Below are positions 58,795 through 64,000 of a stretch of 64,000 bases of DNA, in pieces. Location: contig JAKUCV010004428.1 in assembly GCA_028386065.3 (NCBI GenBank), positions 59,991 through 123,990 on the forward strand. Reading direction: 5' to 3'. Origin of the DNA: Turnera subulata. Taxonomy: Eukaryota > Streptophyta > Magnoliopsida > Malpighiales > Passifloraceae. Every line of letters begins with the position of its first letter. Position 1 is the first letter of the stretch. The notes under the pieces were generated by a model. That model was given only the letters and a program-made list of their open reading frames with translations. It searched no databases and was not told the origin of the DNA. Position numbers and translations under genes: made by a program.

Positions 58795-59469
58795 TCACTT
58801 CCACTCTCGCACTGTCAAAGATCTCAACTTTCCCGCTGGAGCCTGATGCTCGGCTTTCACTTGCTGGCAGGTAACACACTTAGCCACATACTCAACTACA
58901 TCTTTCTTCATGCGCGGCCACCAGAAATGGCTCTTCAGGTTCTGATACATCTTGGTGCTTCCAGGGTGCATAGCATACGGCGTCATATGTCCTTCTTCCA
59001 GAATCTGACTGCACAGGTCACCAACACTGGGTACACATAAACGTTTTCCCAGCATCAGTGCACTATCCTCGACTATGTGAAACTTGTCTTCTTTTCCACT
59101 GCGGACTGCATCTTTTAGCTTGATCAAGTCAGGATCTCCATCTTGTAGTTCCACAATCCAGCCTCTCAGGTTGGACTTGACTTCTATAAAGGTCAACAAG
59201 GCTCCTGTCTCGTCCACTGACAAATCAACTCCCATCTTCCTTAACTCGATAAGAGAAGATATCGAGTAGGTCGTGAAAGCATCTTCTGGTTGTCTCCGGC
59301 TCAAAGCATCAGCTACAACATTAGCTTTTTCAGGGTGGTACTCAATAGTACAATCATAATCGTTCAGCAACTCAACCCAACGTCTTTGTCGTAGGTTAAG
59401 TTCCTTCTGAGTCATGATGTACTTGAGACTCTTATGATTTGTGAAAATCTGGCATCTCTCTCCGAACAA
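58795..59469 (-). pseudogene. Gypsy RNase H end and integrase zinc finger
   Basis: [20 protein letters not shown] (RNase H), VVADALSRR, then [20 protein letters not shown] and [18 protein letters not shown] (HHCC finger), ending REWK and a stop where REWKWE is usual (TGG to TGA). It is in a different frame from the RT part, so a frameshift lies at about 59460. Confidence 0.92.
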
Positions 59470-60641
59470 GTAATGTCGCCAAATCTTAAAGCAAAGATCA
59501 CTACGGCCATCTCTAGATCATGTGTCGGATAGTTCTTCTCATGTGGCCACAACTGTTTCAAAGCATAAGCAATCACTCGGCCCTCTTGCATCAGAACTGC
59601 TCCCAAATCAAGACCTGAAGCGTCACAAAACAGCACGTACTCCACTCCTGGCTTAGGTACTGTCAAAATCGGCGCGGATATCAACTTCTTTTTTAGTTCG
59701 TCAAAACTCTTCTGGCAGGCTTCACTCCAAACAAAGGCTTGATCTTTCCTCAACAGCTTAGTCATAGGACTGGCTATCAAGGAAAAACCCTCGATGAACC
59801 TCCGGTAATATCCTGCAAGGCCAAGAAAACTTCTGACTTCAGGTACTGTCTTGGGTGGCTCCCACTCTAGAACAACTTTTACTTTGGCAGGGTCGACTTT
59901 AATCCCATCCCCAGATACAACATGTCTGAGGAATGCAACCTCTTCAAGCCAGAACTCGCATTTGCTGAACTTGGCATATAACTGTTTCTCTAGCAGTCTC
60001 TGAAGTACTACCCTCAGGTGCTCTTCATGTTCTTCCCTACTCTTGGAGTATATCAGGATGTCGTCGATGAAGACTACCACAAACTTTTCCAAGAACTCGT
60101 TCAAGACCAAGTGCATCAAGCATATAAAAACTGCAGGTGCATTGGTCAAGCCAAAGGGTACAACTGTGAACTCAAAGTGACTATACCGAGTGTGGAAGGC
60201 TGTCTTCGGTATATCCTTCTCTGCATTCTTGACCTGATGATATCCAGACCTAAGATCAATCTTGGAAAACACGGTAGCTCCCTGTAACTGATCAAAGAGG
60301 TCATCAATCCTGGGAAGCGGGTACTTGTTCTTCACTGTCACTTTGTTCAGCTGCTGGTAGTCCATACACATTCGCAGACTGCCATCTTTCTTCTTAACAA
60401 ACAGCACTGGTGATCCCCAAGGTGATGTACTAGGTCTGATGAAACCTTTCTCTAGTAGCTCATCTAACTGTTTCTTCAACTCCTGAAGTTCTGTTGGTGC
60501 CATCCGGTATGGTGCCATCGAGATAGATATCACTCCCGGCATCAGATCGATGGTGTACTCAACTTCCCTGTTAGGTGGCAATCCTGGTAGATCCTTCGGA
60601 AACACATCTGGAAACTCTCTCACAACTGTGATGTCCCCCAA
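59412..60641 (-). pseudogene. Gypsy reverse transcriptase and RNase H N-terminal part
   Basis: Open for 409 codons: [79 protein letters not shown] (catalytic FIDD), [17 protein letters not shown], then RNase H with [13 protein letters not shown]. Upstream, across a stop at about 60652, is the protease end (YSAMVNCRTKEVLL), which is cut by the LTR at 60841. The RT itself is the best-preserved retroelement frame in the window, but the polyprotein as a whole is dead. Confidence 0.93.
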
Positions 60642-60840
60642 AACTGGTGTCTAAACTTCTTCGCCCTTGACGTGAGACAACAAAGCATCCGAACCATGCG
60701 GCTTCATTCCGAAACCCTGATTAGCAGAGATACTACATGTAGCAGTAGCTCTCCCAATACCTGTCAACAAAACCTGACGCCTACCATCGGAAGTCAGCAG
60801 CACTTCCTTGGTTCGACAGTTTACCATAGCACTGTACCTG

Positions 60841-62402
60841 TGTTAGTAATATGCCCAAAAGCCAATCTATGGATGATTGTATTCATGTATACATTTTTTG
60901 AGGTTATACCTATATATATGATTATGAGATAATCGCTTGCACATATATATAACCCTAGTGTATATGTATTTGATATGTATATTCTTAAAAGTCCCTAGTC
61001 GTTTATTATTATGGTTGGGTTGTAATAATAAAATAAGACTAGCGTATGTTGAGGATTGTATGACTTACGAATTCTACATACGGGTACAAGATGGGGATCT
61101 TGTTGACCGGACCGACCCACATAAGAACGCTACATGGAACGTTTTATGTATGTCGATAGCGTTTTCTTATAGATGTGATTGTCCTCCGACCTGAGATCGT
61201 CAAGGTATCCAACATATGAATCATGTACCTTGATATTATTCCTAGTCATCCGTAACTGGGTGGACATAAGGGTAATCATCGGGTATATGACGAGTATGTA
61301 GTGGGTTTTGATTGATCAAGAGGGGATTCGTCCGACCTATATAACGGGTATATTATCGAGTAGGTTTCTTGATAGAGTTGAACTGTTAAAATGCATGGCC
61401 ATGCTCGGATAGGGTGATATGATGATATCACGGGTATCCGTTTTATACAGTTAACTCGAGGATCAAGAAACCGAGATTAGACATATACGAGATTGACGTT
61501 TCCATGTCTCGGTCTAATCTTGATAATGGGACGATAGGACGATGACATATTCCGAGGCATAGTGAATCAGTTCTGATCTTGTCGTTCGGGTAGCAATGAT
61601 GTGTTGCTAGACGCCGCTCTTTGTTTATGATTGTAAAATGAGATTTTACAATCATTGCCGGACGTTACAAGTGCCTACAGGGTCACACACATAGAACCGA
61701 TGATTCGAGCAGATGGTTGAACCGTGGTTGGACCATGGTTGGACCGGGTGTGGTTGGACCGTGGTTGGACCGTGGTTTGACCAGGGTCGTTTTTGGGATG
61801 GTTTGATTCACTAAGTATCAGATTAGTGGAGTCTTTAATGCAGCCATGTGATGATTATTCCCACTAAGTGTTAGTGGAAACATGTTGGCTATGTTGGCCA
61901 CTTTGTTTTGCCTTTATGAGTTGGCACTCACATGGTTGTGTATGGGCATTATGGATGTGTGGGGATAGGCATTGTGAGCTGATGACTCTAGCTCATTCTC
62001 ACCCCTTCACCACGTTTTTGGCAGCCCCAAAAACTCTCTGAAAACACCTCCTTTGAGTTCTTCTTCTTTGTGAAAGAAGCAAGAGCATTAGCATTCCAAA
62101 ACACCCCAAACACACACACTAGCTCCTACCTTGTTGCTAGCACATCAAGTGGGAGTGCTCGAGGCTTGATTCGTGTGACGACTCGAAGCCGATCACGGTT
62201 CGTGTGGATACCGTAGAGGAGCAGGTCTTCTTCTTGCTCTTACTGATTCGGTTTCCGGCTTAGGTGAAAGATCCTAACACTACAAGTAAGTAAAATTGTT
62301 ATACGGTTTACTAGCTTCACATGTGTTCTTGGTTGTTTCCCTTGTCTTCCGCTGCATATATCCGCTTTTATATGAATGTCATATAGCCTAGGGAAACTTA
62401 CA
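60841..62402 (+). repeat. 5' LTR of an LTR retrotransposon continuing past the window
   Basis: Starts TGTTAGTAATATGCCC and ends GGGAAACTTACA, directly followed by a primer-binding site, so this is a 5' LTR in plus orientation, 1562 bp. It was inserted in the protease region of the Gypsy element. Probably Copia by LTR style; no pol is in the window to confirm. Confidence 0.88.
61714..61785. repeat. GGTTGGACCGT minisatellite in the LTR
   Basis: Six near copies of an 11-bp unit (GGTTGAACCGT, GGTTGGACCAT, GGTTGGACCGG and so on). The unit GGTT.GACC is itself nearly palindromic. Confidence 0.85.
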
Positions 62403-62403
62403 G

Positions 62404-62416
62404 TGGTAGCGGAGCC
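62404..62416 (+). promoter_or_regulatory. Primer-binding site
   Basis: TGGTAGCGGAGCC, one base after the LTR; it differs from the usual Met site TGGTATCAGAGCC at two positions. Confidence 0.7.
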
Positions 62417-62684
62417 TTCTTGTGAAGCTCTAAACCGTATATATGATGCATATGCGATATGATCATCTAAGTATGTGTAGGATTCATTTGTGTATATGAT
62501 ATGCTAGATGAATTGTTTTGTGCATATTGATGTCGTGTTTGTCAAAAGAGTTTTGAAAACAAGTTGTTGATTGATATGAGATGTCAATCAATAAGTTCTA
62601 GGCAGTAGGTCGAAGAGTTCGACTAAGAAAAACCGAGTGTCGGTTTGCGTTTGCAACGATTGTCGTTCATGAGCTGCAAGGCCA

Positions 62685-63501
62685 GGACATCGATGTTCAT
62701 CAGATGGACATCGATGTCCACATGATATTTGCCTTGGCCGAGACCACTGGACATCGATGTTCATCTCATGAACATCGATGTTCTGTGTAGTCTGGCCTTG
62801 GCAGAGAACATTGAACATCGATGTTCATGAGATGAACATCGATGTCCTATGTAGGTTGGCCTTGGCAGATTCACATGAACATCGATGTTCAAGGGTTGAA
62901 CATCGATGTCCAAGCCTTGTGAGAATTGTTTGAGATTCCAGAGACCAAATAACATCGATGTTCACCTTAGGACATCGATGTCCTTGTGTTTGAGAGTCTA
63001 AAACATCGATGTTTAGAGGATAGACATCGATGTTAAAATGCTACTGCCAAGTTTTTGGACCTTCGGAACTTGCCAACATCGATGTCCAAGAGTTGAACAT
63101 CGATGTTCATGAGTTCCAGAGGCCCATGAACCTTTAGAACTTGCCAACATCGATGTCCAAGAGTTGAACATCGATGTTATTGAGCTCTGCCAAATAGTTT
63201 GGACTTCCAGAGCCTCAAGGACATCGATGTTCATGTCAGGACATCGATGTCCTAGAATACCCACATCGATGTTGTGGAGACCAGTAACTTCAACAGCGAA
63301 TTAAAGGTAGATGGAGGCCTAACTGGTGTCTGGCCTGAACAGCAAAGTTGTAGCTCTACTTCTTAGCTTTCCAGGGACACTAAGTTTGTACAAATCCGAG
63401 CTCTACAGCTCTGGATATGGCCAAAATACTAAGTGCTGCCAATTGTTGGCGAGAATCAGATTCTCATAGACATCGATGTTCATTTATGGACATCGATGTT
63501 C
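62685..63501. repeat. Array of 21 perfect ACATCGATGT palindromes, mostly paired
   Basis: Perfect copies start at 62687/62708, 62751/62772, 62815/62836, 62879/62900, 62952/62972, 63003/63024, 63076/63097, 63147/63168, 63221/63241, 63263 (single) and 63470/63490; a degenerate ACATCAATGT is at 63532. Partners lie 20-21 bp apart; the first four pairs repeat every 64 bp, later ones every 51-74 bp. Most copies extend to 14 bp as G(G/A)ACATCGATGT(T/C)C. The spacers in seven pairs are themselves inverted (AT-NNN-AT, AA-NNN-TT or ATTTAT). No long frame crosses the array. Confidence 0.95.
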
Positions 63502-64000
63502 ACTTGCATTTTTGTTTTCCAAATTTGCTTAACATCAATGTATGATTAAATGATTATATGCATGAGATGTATGAACATATGTTGATGAAATATTAAGTTC
63601 TTAGTTGCCTTCCATGATGAGTACTAATCATTGCTTAGATCAACACTAGGTAGGTTTTGCCCTAGCAAGGTGCCTATGTTTGTCCTAGCAAGGTTCGAGA
63701 GGATAATTGTAATATCCCGATTGCTTGTTGTGGGTGTGGACTTAACTAGGTTACCTTAATAGGATTAAGAACCTAGAGGCAAGGGTTGAGAAATGTCTAT
63801 AAGATAGACTTGGACAAGGTGTTGTTCACTCAATTATCCAAGAGTTGCATAGAGATGTAATTGACAAGAGTTGTCTACCTAAATAGCTATGATGTAGGTG
63901 ATCAGCCCTAGCTGACTTATGTTGTAGTGAAATGTGGATCTTGGCCTACTTGTTATCATTTTATTGATTCTTAGTAGGAGCATCATTTAATTAAATTCCT
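63502..64000 (+). other. Leader of the LTR element, no gag reached
   Basis: No coding sequence is recognisable. TGTAATATCCCGA at 63708 resembles the start of some Gypsy LTRs and could mark another nested element, but its other end is not in the window. Confidence 0.4.

Larger units (their letters stand above)
52333..60840 (-). mobile_element. Gypsy chromovirus (Tekay-like), 3' part
   Basis: Minus strand: end of protease, RT-RNase H, integrase, a chromodomain-like end, polypurine tract (AAGGTGGGTAGGC) and the 3' LTR beginning TGTAACAGCCCAGG at 57698. Its gag side is cut at 60840 by insertion of another LTR element. The left end of the LTR is placed at about 52333, where Copia sequence stops; it is inferred, not proved. 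Confidence 0.85.

Noticed and set aside
62588..63264. Repetitive protein encoded on the minus strand of the palindrome array (His-Arg-Cys and Ile-Asp-Val strings)
   Set aside because: The frames are short, switch with spacer length and are explained by the palindrome read in different frames.
62685..63501. CRISPR array
   Set aside because: The repeated word is a 10- to 14-bp palindrome in pairs with 6- to 7-base inner spacers, in plant DNA inside an LTR element. There are no cas genes, and unit sizes do not fit.

Overview
The window looks like nuclear DNA of a dicot plant. It is AT-rich and dominated by layered retrotransposons and Mutator-type elements. The single-copy content is one spliced gene with plant splice sites, one plant-specific secreted-protein gene (S-protein homologue) and a nuclear-type tRNA-Cys. 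I cannot name the species from the sequence. There are no bacterial operons and no CRISPR arrays.

Only three host genes can be supported. (1) 10929-11363 (-) is an intronless gene for a small secreted, cysteine-rich S-protein homologue (SPH). (2) 28041-28112 (-) is tRNA-Cys(GCA). (3) 44540-46779 (-) is a six-coding-exon GPN-loop GTPase (GPN1/QQT2 type, predicted 402 aa), with an extra 5'-UTR exon and a telo-box upstream.

Layout: 1-2061 is a broken LINE. 3752-10207 is a Copia element complete at both ends (TSD GATTT) but with ruined coding capacity, and it carries several hairpin arrays. 10929-11363 is the SPH gene. 12137-17145 is a cluster of nested terminal-inverted-repeat elements. 17566-26196 is a non-coding LTR element containing a solo LTR that itself contains another solo LTR. 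26803-27565 is a small LINE-like insertion. 28041-28112 is tRNA-Cys. 28200-33539 is a truncated SIRE-like Copia whose LTR holds a LINE. 33540-39908 is an Athila-like Gypsy remnant containing a Mutator-type element. 39930-41252 is a Copia gag/protease remnant, followed by another Mutator-type element (41253-43260). 44540-47270 is GPN1. 47682-48224 is a Mutator-type MITE. 48235-52330 is a second Copia of the first family's type, on the minus strand. About 52333-60840 is a Gypsy chromovirus on the minus strand, whose LTR contains two solo LTRs and an assembly gap. From 60841 to the end is the 5' LTR and leader of another LTR element.

The most unusual content is in the non-coding leaders of LTR elements. 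The leader starting at 62403 holds 21 perfect copies of the palindrome ACATCGATGT, nearly all in pairs 20-21 bp apart, and most pairs can fold into roughly 16-bp hairpins. The Copia at 3752 holds at least a dozen short hairpins with different stems but a shared C-NN-GAA-G loop, plus a separate array of TGGGC...GCCCA hairpins. The changing stem sequences argue that folding is what is conserved. This Copia's LTRs are about 97% identical although its coding region is wrecked, so it was probably mobilised in trans. Its primer-binding site appears to match the anticodon arm of tRNA-Ile.
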